Origin: Petrotoga sp. UBA5851
GTDB lineage: Bacteria; Thermotogota; Thermotogae; Petrotogales; Petrotogaceae
Direction of reading: 5' to 3'
DNA: 40,587 bases
Assembly: GCA_002431635.1 (NCBI GenBank)
Contig: DJGH01000010.1
Location: 6,470 to 47,056, forward strand
In this document: positions 7,522 to 15,078 of the stretch, one piece after another
How positions within the stretch are numbered: the first letter of the stretch is position 1
Layout: the number at the start of each line of letters is the position of its first letter
The notes under the pieces: model-generated
Seen by the model: only the letters and a program-made list of their open reading frames with translations
What the model was told of the DNA's origin: nothing
Database searches by the model: none
Position numbers and translations under genes: made by a program

Positions 7522-8697
7522 TTAATTATTTTTTATCTCTCCGGCCAGCTGCAACGCCTTCTTGGCGACTAAAGGTCCTAACAGTTCGTATATTACGGTA
7601 GCACACAGAATTATTGTCCTTATCTCCGGTCCGTGAGGAGGCGGAACGGTCTGCATGGCAATATATGAAAGTCCAAGGGCAACGCCCGCTTGAGGCATCA
7701 ATGTATATCCCAAGTACTTCTGAACAGCTAGGGGCATCTTAAAAATCCTTGCTCCCGTATAAGCTCCCAACCATTTTCCTATAACCCTTACAACTATGTA
7801 GGCAAGTCCTATTAATCCGACTCCGCCTACTGCTTTTAAGCTTAGATCTGAGCCCGAAAGAACAAAAAACATTAAAAATATAGGCACTGTAATCGGTTCT
7901 ATCACACTAAAAGGCATCTGCGCTGTTGGAAGAACGGTTGAGATAATAGAACCTGTTGCCATAAGCGTCAGCAAACTAGAGAGTCCAAACTTTGATGCCA
8001 GAGCAACTCCCAAGAAAATCATTGCAATTACTAAATTTAGGTAGTTTCCTTCAGTTTTGATCTTTTTGGATATATAAATAAAAAGTATACCTATGAACGC
8101 ACCAAGCATAAGTGCTGCAACTATCTCCCACAAAGGCTTTAAGAACATTGAAAAAACATCCGGCCTGGCATTGTTTAGAATTGCTTTGGCAACTGTGCTG
8201 GCTACCCCGAATGCCATTATTCCAACTAAATCATCAAGTGCAACCACAGGAAGAAGAACATTGACAAGCGGTCCGCTTGCATTGTACTGTTTTATAACCA
8301 TAAGTGTCGCCGCCGGAGCCGTTGCACAGGATATTGCTCCGAGCATGAGAGAAAACGGAAGGTCACGTCCGAAAACGAAAACACATACCAATGTAACCAT
8401 AACCATAGCAGTCAGAGCTTCCATGAAAGTCAGTACTACTATTCCCGACCCTGTTTTTCTCATTTCTTTAATGTTTATCTGGCTTCCAATACTGTAAGCA
8501 ATGAACCCAAGTGCTACATCAGAAACTATCCTCAACGAATCTATGACTTCAGAACTTACTATCCCGCCTATGCTGGGACCGATCAGTATGCCGGCTATCA
8601 GATAGCCTGTTACATTCGGAAATTTGAAGTACCCGAGGATTTTTGCTATAGCCATCCCCGCAAGAAGAATTACAGAAATATAAAAAAGTATGCTCAT
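7522..8697 (-). CDS. CPA2-family cation:proton antiporter (NapA/KefB-like membrane domain)
   Basis: This 391-residue integral membrane protein has about 12-13 hydrophobic helices. It shows the monovalent cation:proton antiporter-2 pattern, including GYLIAGILIGP (31-41) in an early helix, a discontinuous helix with CATAPAATL (124-132), and the ALDDL motif with Asp155-Asp156. In this family an Asp-Asp pair is typical of electrogenic Na+/H+ exchangers such as NapA. The protein stops after the membrane domain and has no RCK/TrkA-N regulatory domain. The gene 15 bases upstream encodes a PII-like protein that could serve as a separate regulatory subunit. The exchanged ion (Na+, K+ or other) cannot be told from sequence alone. 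Confidence 0.85.
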   Translation of the reverse strand: MSILFYISVILLAGMAIAKILGYFKFPNVTGYLIAGILIGPSIGGIVSSEVIDSLRIVSDVALGFIAYSIGSQINIKEMRKTGSGIVVLTFMEALTAMVMVTLVCVFVFGRDLPFSLMLGAISCATAPAATLMVIKQYNASGPLVNVLLPVVALDDLVGIMAFGVASTVAKAILNNARPDVFSMFLKPLWEIVAALMLGAFIGILFIYISKKIKTEGNYLNLVIAMIFLGVALASKFGLSSLLTLMATGSIISTVLPTAQMPFSVIEPITVPIFLMFFVLSGSDLSLKAVGGVGLIGLAYIVVRVIGKWLGAYTGARIFKMPLAVQKYLGYTLMPQAGVALGLSYIAMQTVPPPHGPEIRTIILCATVIYELLGPLVAKKALQLAGEIKNN

Positions 8698-8712
8698 TCA
8701 AAACTTTACCCC

Positions 8713-9051
8713 CTAGTTATTTAATCCTTCAACAGATGTAACTGGTACCGTGAACATTATCCCGACACCTTTCTTGGAGATGTCCTCCAGTGTTTCCCTT
8801 ACCACCTGTTTGGCAACTTCTACCTTTTCATCGTCCAAGATTAAAAATATGGTTTTGTTTAAAGGTCTGGACTCATTGAGAAGCATACTCAGAGTTCCAA
8901 ACATCGGAAGCTCTTTATGTTTACTATAAAGCTCCTTTGCCATGCCTTTAGAATCAATCAGAGTTCCACCGGTAATACCCTTTGCTGCAAAGTTCATAAG
9001 AAGTTTTTCGAGTTTCTCCGTCTGATTGAGAACAATAACCAAAGCCTGCAT
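8713..9051 (-). CDS. PII-like (GlnB-fold) protein paired with the antiporter
   Basis: This 112-residue protein has the size and predicted beta-alpha-beta-beta-alpha-beta layout of PII/PII-like trimeric regulators. It shows a first strand QALVIVLNQ, a helix with LEKLLMNFAAKGITGGTLIDSKGM, a middle TIFLILDD strand, a second helix, and a terminal GVGIMFTVPVTSVEGL strand. The classical T-loop tyrosine and the usual ATP/2-oxoglutarate signatures are not evident, so it is not GlnB or GlnK. PII-like proteins often sit next to the transporter they control and bind nucleotides or small effectors. This gene comes first in a two-gene operon with the antiporter. The ligand is unknown. Start ATG follows AAAGGGGGGA. 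Confidence 0.72.
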   Translation of the reverse strand: MQALVIVLNQTEKLEKLLMNFAAKGITGGTLIDSKGMAKELYSKHKELPMFGTLSMLLNESRPLNKTIFLILDDEKVEVAKQVVRETLEDISKKGVGIMFTVPVTSVEGLNN

Positions 9052-9081
9052 GTTATCCCCCCTTTCTTATCCTATACTACT

Positions 9082-9110
9082 AGAATAGCACTTTTTTTCA
9101 TGTTTTCCAA
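9082..9110 (-). promoter_or_regulatory. Promoter of the PII-like/antiporter operon
   Basis: On the - strand, TTGGAA (9110-9105), a 17-base spacer and TATTCT (9087-9082) form a sigma70-type promoter. A TGC extended -10 precedes the -10 box. It lies about 30 bases before the start codon of the PII-like gene. Confidence 0.55.
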
Positions 9111-9120
9111 ATATTTATGT

Positions 9121-9149
9121 AAAAAAGGACATTCAATAGATGAATGTCC
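9121..9149 (-). terminator. Terminator of the two-component operon
   Basis: On the - strand, a 9-bp perfect stem (GGACATTCA with TGAATGTCC) and a 5-base loop are followed by six Ts (9126-9121). It stands 14 bases after the histidine kinase stop codon and insulates the kinase operon from the next operon. Confidence 0.85.
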
Positions 9150-9162
9150 ATGTGTTTTATCT

Positions 9163-10596
9163 CTATAGCGGAAGGATTATTTCAAAGCAAGCTCCTTTTA
9201 ACTCACAGTTGTAAGCTCTTATACTGCCGGAATGTTTTTCTATTATTGCTTTGGTTATGGCAAGTCCCAGACCGGTATTTCCTTTCTTGCCCTTGTAGAA
9301 TCTCTCGAAGATTTTATCTTCTTCCTGCATATCAAAACCCGGCCCGTCATCTTTAATTTTTATGCTGCAGCTACCATGACTGTCCGATACTTCTATTGTT
9401 ATAATACTTTCGGAGTATCTCAGACAGTTTCCGAGTATGTTTATAAAAGCTCTGGTCATCTTATCTTCATCCATGAGGAGCCATCTGTCCGAAAGATATT
9501 TTTTTTCTATTTTTATTGTATTTCCTACCATAAGACCTGAAATTTTTTCCACACTTCTGTCTATTACTTCATTCAGTCTCTTTTTTTCAAGACGGATGGG
9601 TTGACCGGAGCTTTCAATTTTTGAAAGGTATATTATCTCCTCCACAAGGTTTCTCAGGCGTTGACTCTCTTCTATTATTACATCCAGGGCCTTTTCTTTA
9701 TCCTGAAACACTTCATCTTTTATTCCCTCGGCATATCCTTGTATTGACATAAGCGGAGTTTTTAGTTCATGTGAGGCATTCTGTATAAAATTTTTCTGCG
9801 AAATATCGTAATTTTTAAGATTATCTGCCACTTCATTCAAGCATACTGCCAGTTCCTGTATTTCATCGTTTGTACTGAGGGTGAGTTTAGTTTCAAAATC
9901 CCTCCTAGCAAGCTTTGATGCCCTTTCTTTGAGTTTTATTATAGGACTGGCTATAGATCTTGCTATTATAACTCCGGCTACCAGAGCACAGGCTGTCGCT
10001 ATTAATACAATTATTATCATTATATACATGGTTGAGGTTATAAGCTCATCAAAAACAGTATTATCCGTATAAACTACTATCCATACCCTTGGTTTAGCAG
10101 AAAGTTCATTGTTATTCAAAAATGGTCTGAAGGCTATGGTATACTCTTTGTCATCAATCCGGATAGTTTTTGTCTGAACTTCCTGGCTTTCTCCCTCAAG
10201 CTCCGGAATAACTTTTTCTATTACTTTTAAGGTTTCTTCATTTGACCCTGATTTGGGAAAAAGCAGGCCGGTCTGTTTATCTACTATTACAGTTTGGCTT
10301 CTGAAGGAAAAAGAACTTCTCTGTACTATCTGGCGTATCTCTCTCATAGCTTTTTCATTCAGGGCAAAATCTTCTGCCTCCACTTCGGCGCCAAATGTTT
10401 TAAACTGTTTTTTGTTCAGAATGTCATCACGCATGATCATACGGATGTTCTGTGTTGCGTTAAGAAGATTTTTCTTTATCTGGTGCATGCTGTACCTCTC
10501 AAGTCCGATTCTGAACATAACTATTACGGATATAAATGATACAAGTATTATAAAAAGAAAGGGAACCGTTATCCTTCTGGTTATGGTAGTTTTCAA
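9163..10596 (-). CDS. Membrane sensor histidine kinase (OmpR-partner type)
   Basis: This 477-residue kinase has the classical layout: TM1 (about 11-30), an extracytoplasmic sensing domain (about 31-188), TM2 (about 189-211), HAMP (about 212-264), HisKA with phosphoacceptor His276 in ASHELKTPL, then HATPase_c. The latter has N-box Asn386/390, G1 box DDGPGF (416-421), F box IFERF, and G2 box GNTGLG (439-444). It should autophosphorylate and pass the phosphate to the response regulator encoded just upstream. Start is TTG at 10596, with GGAGTAGGTG upstream and a 10-base gap to the regulator stop codon. The signal sensed is unknown; a small exported protein is encoded divergently beside the pair. 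Confidence 0.93.
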   Translation of the reverse strand: MKTTITRRITVPFLFIILVSFISVIVMFRIGLERYSMHQIKKNLLNATQNIRMIMRDDILNKKQFKTFGAEVEAEDFALNEKAMREIRQIVQRSSFSFRSQTVIVDKQTGLLFPKSGSNEETLKVIEKVIPELEGESQEVQTKTIRIDDKEYTIAFRPFLNNNELSAKPRVWIVVYTDNTVFDELITSTMYIMIIIVLIATACALVAGVIIARSIASPIIKLKERASKLARRDFETKLTLSTNDEIQELAVCLNEVADNLKNYDISQKNFIQNASHELKTPLMSIQGYAEGIKDEVFQDKEKALDVIIEESQRLRNLVEEIIYLSKIESSGQPIRLEKKRLNEVIDRSVEKISGLMVGNTIKIEKKYLSDRWLLMDEDKMTRAFINILGNCLRYSESIITIEVSDSHGSCSIKIKDDGPGFDMQEEDKIFERFYKGKKGNTGLGLAITKAIIEKHSGSIRAYNCELKGACFEIILPL

Positions 10597-10606
10597 CTGT
10601 TTTCAC

Positions 10607-11302
10607 CTACTCCTGTGAAATACGGTAACCATATCCCCATATGGTTAGTATCTGTACTTTTGAGCCGCAGTTTTCAAGCTTTTTTCGTATTCTTTTAAGA
10701 ACATCATCGATAACCCGGGTATCTTCGTTTTCAGAAAATCCCCATATTGCTTTGAGAAGTTCGGCTTTTGAAACAAGTTTATTTTTGGCATTTAGCAAGT
10801 AGAGCATAAAATCATACTCCTTTGCTGTAAACTCAAGGTTTTTACTGTCTTTGTAGATGTTTCTTTCGTTTGGTTTTATCACAAGATCCCTATACTTAAC
10901 AGTGGTATCAGTACTTTCAATATAGTATTTATCGTCCGTACGCCTGAAAAGCGATCTTACTCTTGCCATAAGTTCTCGGGGACTGAATGGTTTTGATATG
11001 TAATCATCACTTCCTATCTCAAGTCCCACTACTTTGTCTATGTCTGTATCTTTGGCAGAAACCATTATTATGGGAATCTTGCTTTTTTTCCTTATTTCTG
11101 TGCAAAGTGAGTATCCATCCATACCCGGCATCATTACATCTATTATAAACATATCGGGCTGATTGGCTTGGAACTCTTTTAAAGCCGAAAACCCGTCTTT
11201 GAAAGTTCTGACTATGTACCCTTCTTTTAAAAGATACGATTTTATGAGTTCCAGTATTTTTTCTTCGTCGTCCACTACATAGATGGTTTTTATATCCGGC
11301 AT
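10607..11302 (-). CDS. OmpR/PhoB-family response regulator
   Basis: This 231-residue protein (from the chosen start) has an N-terminal receiver domain and a C-terminal winged-helix DNA-binding domain. Receiver residues are the acidic pair Asp11-Asp12, phosphoacceptor Asp55 in FIIDVMMPG, Ser82 and Lys104 in YISKPF. The winged helix includes LEFTAKEYDFMLYLL and a terminal TIWGYGYRIS hairpin. ATG at 11302 is preferred over the in-frame codon at 11323 because AAAGGAGGA sits 4-5 bases before it and the receiver fold begins at once. It is the first gene of the kinase operon and divergent from the secreted protein gene at 11458. Confidence 0.94.
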   Translation of the reverse strand: MPDIKTIYVVDDEEKILELIKSYLLKEGYIVRTFKDGFSALKEFQANQPDMFIIDVMMPGMDGYSLCTEIRKKSKIPIIMVSAKDTDIDKVVGLEIGSDDYISKPFSPRELMARVRSLFRRTDDKYYIESTDTTVKYRDLVIKPNERNIYKDSKNLEFTAKEYDFMLYLLNAKNKLVSKAELLKAIWGFSENEDTRVIDDVLKRIRKKLENCGSKVQILTIWGYGYRISQE

Positions 11303-11336
11303 ACTGTCCTCCTTTAAAATCACTTTACTTAAGTAT

Positions 11337-11345
11337 ATTTTAACA
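11337..11345 (-). promoter_or_regulatory. Candidate extended -10 promoter of the two-component operon
   Basis: The - strand reads TGT TAAAAT (11345-11337), an extended -10 box about 35 bases before the response regulator ATG. No good -35 is present at the usual distance. An identical nonamer is found upstream of the amidohydrolase gene at 15032-15024. Confidence 0.45.
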
Positions 11346-11415
11346 TACTAGAAAGTTCTTTTCCATTTCTCACAATTTTGCCAGATTCTCATATTCTCCC
11401 GCTACAGTTCTTTTA

Positions 11416-11421
11416 TATAAT
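11416..11421 (+). promoter_or_regulatory. Candidate -10 box for the secreted-protein gene
   Basis: A perfect TATAAT lies 36 bases before the ATG at 11458. A second TATAAT is at 11433-11438. No convincing -35 is seen, so expression may depend on an activator, possibly the divergently encoded response regulator. Confidence 0.4.
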
Positions 11422-11457
11422 AAAGGAGTAAATATAATTTAAAAGGATGGTGAAAGT

Positions 11458-11994
11458 ATGAAAAAGGCAGTAAGTATATTCATGATGCTATTTCTTGTGC
11501 TCGTTTTTTCTTCTGTAGCATTTGCCGATGATGCGTCAAGAAACTCCGTTGCAGCGTTCAGAAACAATAATAATAATCAGGCAAATTATCAAAATTTACA
11601 GCAAAAACAGCAGTTGCTTAAGAGATACCAGAATTATCAGAACAATAAGAATAACTGTCCCTTTATGGTTCCAACACCAAAAAACAACATGACTCCTTCC
11701 AGACAGATACCGTTATACCGGGGAATGATGCTCTATAAGAGAATCGATAATGCAAAAGATCTGCTTTCCAGAGCAAAGAACTTAAAGAATAACGCTATTG
11801 GTGTTTTCAGCCAGATCAGAGAGTACTCCAAGCAGATGAACCAAGCTCTCAACGCCAATGATATTGAAAAGGCCAAAGAACTTTCATCAAAACTGGAAGA
11901 GATTTTGAATAAAATAAATGAAAAAGTAACTTCAGCTGCAACTTCAACAACCCCCAATGAGAATGAAATCCAAACCCCCAGTAAGGATAAGTAA
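11458..11994 (+). CDS. Small secreted Asn/Gln-rich protein of unknown function
   Basis: I do not recognise this 178-residue protein. Residues 1-24 are a textbook signal peptide ending AFA before DD, so the mature protein is exported. The mature N-terminal region (about 25-75) is extremely rich in Asn, Gln, Tyr and Lys. A heptad-like helical segment follows (about 95-155: RIDNAKDLLSRAKNL, then AKELSSKLEEILNKI), then a Thr/Ser/Pro-rich tail. A single Cys is present near 63. The gene is divergent from a two-component operon, which suggests it may be a target or a periplasmic modulator of that kinase. A strong terminator follows directly. Confidence 0.8.
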   Translation: MKKAVSIFMMLFLVLVFSSVAFADDASRNSVAAFRNNNNNQANYQNLQQKQQLLKRYQNYQNNKNNCPFMVPTPKNNMTPSRQIPLYRGMMLYKRIDNAKDLLSRAKNLKNNAIGVFSQIREYSKQMNQALNANDIEKAKELSSKLEEILNKINEKVTSAATSTTPNENEIQTPSKDK

Positions 11995-12027
11995 AAAATA
12001 AAACAGCCTTTTAGGCTGTTTTATTTT
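11995..12027. terminator. Bidirectional terminator shared by the secreted-protein gene and rnpB
   Basis: A perfect 15-bp stem (11995-12009 with 12013-12027) closes a TTT loop. The arms are A-rich on the 5' side and T-rich on the 3' side, so each strand ends in a U-tract. It terminates the + strand gene at 11994 and, in the other direction, rnpB. Confidence 0.92.
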
Positions 12028-12033
12028 AAAAAA

Positions 12034-12368
12034 GTATCAGGTAAGCTGTAAGCCGGATTCTGTCTAGCCTGACCATCTATCTAAGCGATCTACCTGAAAG
12101 GTATGAGTAAAACTCAACTTGGCGGGCATCCTATGACCTTTCGTTTTGATCTTGCTCAAGACGGAGGTTACCAAGCAGTCAGGTTACCCTGACTCTGGTG
12201 GGCTCTTACCCCACCTTTCCACCCTTGCTCTTTTTCAGAGCGGTTTACGTTTCTATGGCCCTTACCGAGAATCACTTCTCCCAGCCGTTAACTGGCGTCC
12301 TGCCCTTTGAGTCCGGACTTTCCTCAGAACAGACTTTCTCTGCCTGCGGTCAGACACTCCAACCTGAT
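12034..12368 (-). ncRNA. rnpB: RNase P RNA, bacterial type A
   Basis: The catalytic RNA of RNase P, about 335 nt, matures tRNA 5' ends. On the - strand the universal segments appear in order: GAGGAAAGTCCGGACTC near the 5' end (CR-I), GGCCATAGAAACG, the AAGGGTGGAAAGGTGGGGTAAG region with GAGCCCACC (P10/P11), GCTTGGTAACC, and ACAGAATCCGGCTTAC near the 3' end (CR-V). P1 can pair ATCAGGT (12368-12362) with ACCTGAT (12042-12036), which sets the ends. The 5' end abuts the TAA stop of the radical SAM gene, and a strong terminator lies just past the 3' end. Confidence 0.97.
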
Positions 12369-13282
12369 TATCTATTTAAATAATGATAGTATTTTCCCTG
12401 ATACGTGTTTCTTCTCTCCAGCTCTTTTTCCACGTAGTTGAAAAGTTCCAGTTTTTTCATTCCCCAGTTTCCATGCATAACACCTTCGCTGGGAGGTTCT
12501 GAAACCAGACGGTGCACAACTATAGCCGGATCAAGATACTCCAAAAATAGTATAAGACGGTCTATATACTCTTCAAACCTTATCGGAGTTATTTCTTTTT
12601 GTTTATACATGCGTCCAAGTTCTGTATTTTCAAGGTAGTAAAGCGAATGCAGCTTCACACCGCTAATTCCCAGTGCCGAACTTGACTTGGCCATTTCTAT
12701 CACATCATCATAACTGTCACATGGGAAGTCCACTATAAAATGGGTTACTACATCAAGACCTTTTTTATTGCTTCTGATAACCGCATCAATATACTCAGCA
12801 TATGTATGACGGCGGTTGAATTTTTTTAGAGTATTAGGATTTACACTCTCAGCTCCATACTCTATAAAAACCCCATATCTGTCTTTATATGAGGATATAA
12901 GCTCAAGCACTTCATCTTTGACGCAGTCAGGTCGTGTGGAGATATCAAGAATGACTATTCTGTCATCACAAAGACCACTGTCATATATTTCTTTAAGCTT
13001 TGGAACGGAAGCATATGTATTTGTATTGGACTGAAAGTATAGTATAAACTTTTCAGCACGGTTTGAATACTTTTGCATCATGAGACTTACCTGTTGTTGT
13101 ATTGAGTAGCCAGAACCAAAAGAAGCAAAGCCGCTTCCTGTGGCATCACAGAAATAACAGCCTTCATTTCCCTTTTCACCACTTCTATTAGGACATGAAA
13201 AACCAGCATCAATTGATATTCTCTGAACACGCTGCCCGTATAAACCCTTCAGATATGTACTAAGCTTATTGTACCTTTCCAT
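12368..13282 (-). CDS. TIGR01212-type radical SAM protein (YhcC-like)
   Basis: This 304-residue protein has a radical-SAM iron-sulfur cluster motif of the unusual spacing C-X11-C-X2-C (Cys30, Cys42, Cys45, ending GCYFC), as in the TIGR01212/YhcC family. Other family-like features are the YFQSNTNTYA segment (about 84-93), ISTRPDC (about 115-121), and a conserved VTHFIVDFP stretch (about 180-188). The family is widespread but its reaction is not established. The gene lies two bases after the preceding exported-protein gene. Its stop codon coincides with the start of rnpB, so the two may share a transcript. Confidence 0.88.
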   Translation of the reverse strand: MERYNKLSTYLKGLYGQRVQRISIDAGFSCPNRSGEKGNEGCYFCDATGSGFASFGSGYSIQQQVSLMMQKYSNRAEKFILYFQSNTNTYASVPKLKEIYDSGLCDDRIVILDISTRPDCVKDEVLELISSYKDRYGVFIEYGAESVNPNTLKKFNRRHTYAEYIDAVIRSNKKGLDVVTHFIVDFPCDSYDDVIEMAKSSSALGISGVKLHSLYYLENTELGRMYKQKEITPIRFEEYIDRLILFLEYLDPAIVVHRLVSEPPSEGVMHGNWGMKKLELFNYVEKELERRNTYQGKYYHYLNR

Positions 13283-13283
13283 C

Positions 13284-13778
13284 TTACCTGTAATTGCTTA
13301 GCTTGTATTTTAGATCGTCAATAGAAGGTTTGTCCGTCCCTACTACAAGAAACATGATCTGTTCTATTCCGGTAAACCAGCAGGCGTAAATCTTTTCTTT
13401 ATAAGTTATATCTATCTTTCCGTAAATCAGCGGCAGGGCAGAAGTCGCTGATTTAAGATTAGTGGAGTAATCAGATATAAAGCGATACCAAAATCCGGTA
13501 AGATCTATAAGACTGTCAAATTTAACAATATAAAGGTCATAATCAAAACCATCCCTGGATGCTTTAAGCGAAACTATACTGCACTTTTCCGGAAGATCTG
13601 TTTCTATAAGCTTGCCTGATCTGGAAATTTCTCTTGATGTCACGGTATAGTTTATGGGACTGAACTCAATATAATCTTCAAATCCTTTTGCAATGCTAAT
13701 TACCGGAAATAATAGAATTACCGTTAAAAGTATTTTCAATGCGGATAAATGATTTCTGAAACTTTTCGTAAATATCAC
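13284..13778 (-). CDS. Exported protein of unknown function
   Basis: I do not recognise this 164-residue protein. A hydrophobic segment (about 15-30) preceded by Lys and Arg makes a signal peptide or anchor; the rest looks like a compact mixed alpha/beta soluble domain. The start is uncertain. GTG at 13778 has AAGGAG almost touching it, too close for a normal site. A TTG at 13739 would give a shorter, cleaner signal peptide but has no Shine-Dalgarno. In either case the 5' end overlaps the amidohydrolase 3' end (by 83 or 44 bases) in another frame. The next gene starts one base after its stop. Confidence 0.65.
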   Translation of the reverse strand: MIFTKSFRNHLSALKILLTVILLFPVISIAKGFEDYIEFSPINYTVTSREISRSGKLIETDLPEKCSIVSLKASRDGFDYDLYIVKFDSLIDLTGFWYRFISDYSTNLKSATSALPLIYGKIDITYKEKIYACWFTGIEQIMFLVVGTDKPSIDDLKYKLSNYR

Positions 13779-14997
13779 TCTCCTTAATTAACGGATAAGT
13801 GCCGTTGTAATATATCCATTCTCCGTTTACCATTGTTGCAAAAACCGAATCTGAACCGGCCGAGTATACAATATGGGATTTCAACCTCTGAAGATCAGTA
13901 GGGTAAAAAGATGGTTTTGAAATATCAAAAACTGTCAGATCGGCATAATATCCTGGTTCTATTCTTCCCATCTTTTTTCCGAAAGCATAGCCGCCGTTTT
14001 CCCAGGCCATCCTAAGCACATCATTTATCTTTACCTGCGAAGGCGAGTACTTTGATTTCTGTGAAAGTGCCATTATCTTCATCTCGCCAAGTATATCCAA
14101 TGAGTTATTGCTTGCGGCACCATCGGTACCTACTGTTACATTAACGTTTTCATCAAGCATAGCAATCACCGGAGCTGTTCCGTTGCCTAATTTCAGATTG
14201 CTACACGGATTATGGACAACTGTCACGTTTTTGGCCGCAAGAGTTTTTATATCCTGCATATCAGCCTGAACGCAATGGGCTGCAATAAGTTTTGTATCAA
14301 AAATACCGGTTTTATCAAGGTCACTAAATGTATAGCTTTCTCTTTCCCAGGCTGATTCATAAATGTGCATCTGTACTGATGCGCCCAGTTTTTTCGCCAG
14401 AGATGCAACTTCAGCCAGTCTTTCCATAGGAACAGTATACGGAGCATGTGGTCCGAAACCCACTTCTAAAAGATTTTTGTATCCGTTATACCTGTTATAT
14501 GTATCCATCGTTTCATCAAGACGTCTGTCCCAGCCCTTCTGGTCGTCAAAGGACAGCCCCCTGCTTATACAGCCTCTCATACCGACATCTGAAAAAGCTT
14601 TGCAGATACTGTTTGTAAAGAAGTACATATCAGCAGAAAAAGTTATACCTTTTCCGGCCATCTCCATAAGTGCAAGCATACTGGCATAGTAGACAGATTC
14701 ATCATCAAGAAGCTCTTCCCTGGGAAGCATGTTATCAAAAAGCCATTCTTTAAAGTTCATATCGTCGGCGATACCTCTGAAAAGTGTCATTGCTACATGC
14801 GAATGAGCATTTATAAAACCTGGTGTTATAAGTTTACCGCTCATATCCCATACTTCAGCTTCTCCAAAGCTTTTTTCGTTGATGCCGTTAGGAAAAACCT
14901 GTAGAATTTCATTTTCAGATATAAGTATATCAGCTTTTTGAACCGGAAAATCAGCTGATATTATGATATAAGCATTTTTTAAAAGCTTTTTCTTCAT
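13696..14997 (-). CDS. mtaD: Amidohydrolase, MTA/SAH deaminase type
   Basis: This 433-residue metal-dependent hydrolase of the ATZ/TRZ subgroup probably deaminates 5'-methylthioadenosine and S-adenosylhomocysteine, products of SAM use. Metal-binding motifs are NAHSH (His65, His67), a GPHAPYTVP stretch, QMHIYES (His plus Glu), AAHCVQAD (His) and TVGTDGAAS (Asp). A small beta-sandwich is formed by both ends, including a C-terminal GYYADLTVFD segment. ATG at 14997 is chosen over an in-frame codon at 15033 because GGAGGAG lies eight bases upstream. Related enzymes act on other purines or s-triazines, so the substrate is inferred. Confidence 0.85.
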   Translation of the reverse strand: MKKKLLKNAYIIISADFPVQKADILISENEILQVFPNGINEKSFGEAEVWDMSGKLITPGFINAHSHVAMTLFRGIADDMNFKEWLFDNMLPREELLDDESVYYASMLALMEMAGKGITFSADMYFFTNSICKAFSDVGMRGCISRGLSFDDQKGWDRRLDETMDTYNRYNGYKNLLEVGFGPHAPYTVPMERLAEVASLAKKLGASVQMHIYESAWERESYTFSDLDKTGIFDTKLIAAHCVQADMQDIKTLAAKNVTVVHNPCSNLKLGNGTAPVIAMLDENVNVTVGTDGAASNNSLDILGEMKIMALSQKSKYSPSQVKINDVLRMAWENGGYAFGKKMGRIEPGYYADLTVFDISKPSFYPTDLQRLKSHIVYSAGSDSVFATMVNGEWIYYNGTYPLIKESDIYEKFQKSFIRIENTFNGNSIISGN

Positions 14998-15023
14998 AAA
15001 TAACTCTCCTCCGTTTTTTATAT

Positions 15024-15032
15024 ATTTTAACA
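15024..15032 (-). promoter_or_regulatory. Candidate extended -10 promoter of the amidohydrolase operon
   Basis: The - strand reads TGT TAAAAT (15032-15024), 27 bases before the ATG at 14997. It is the same nonamer as upstream of the response regulator. The surroundings are very AT-rich and no clear -35 is seen. Confidence 0.42.
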
Positions 15033-15078
15033 CTTTTTGGATTTTTTTTATCCTCTTTGTATTAAATATAGGTTAAAC

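Noticed and set aside
12198..12383. A 61-codon open frame on the + strand inside the rnpB region
   Set aside because: It is antisense to RNase P RNA, whose conserved motifs fully explain the sequence; no ribosome binding site.
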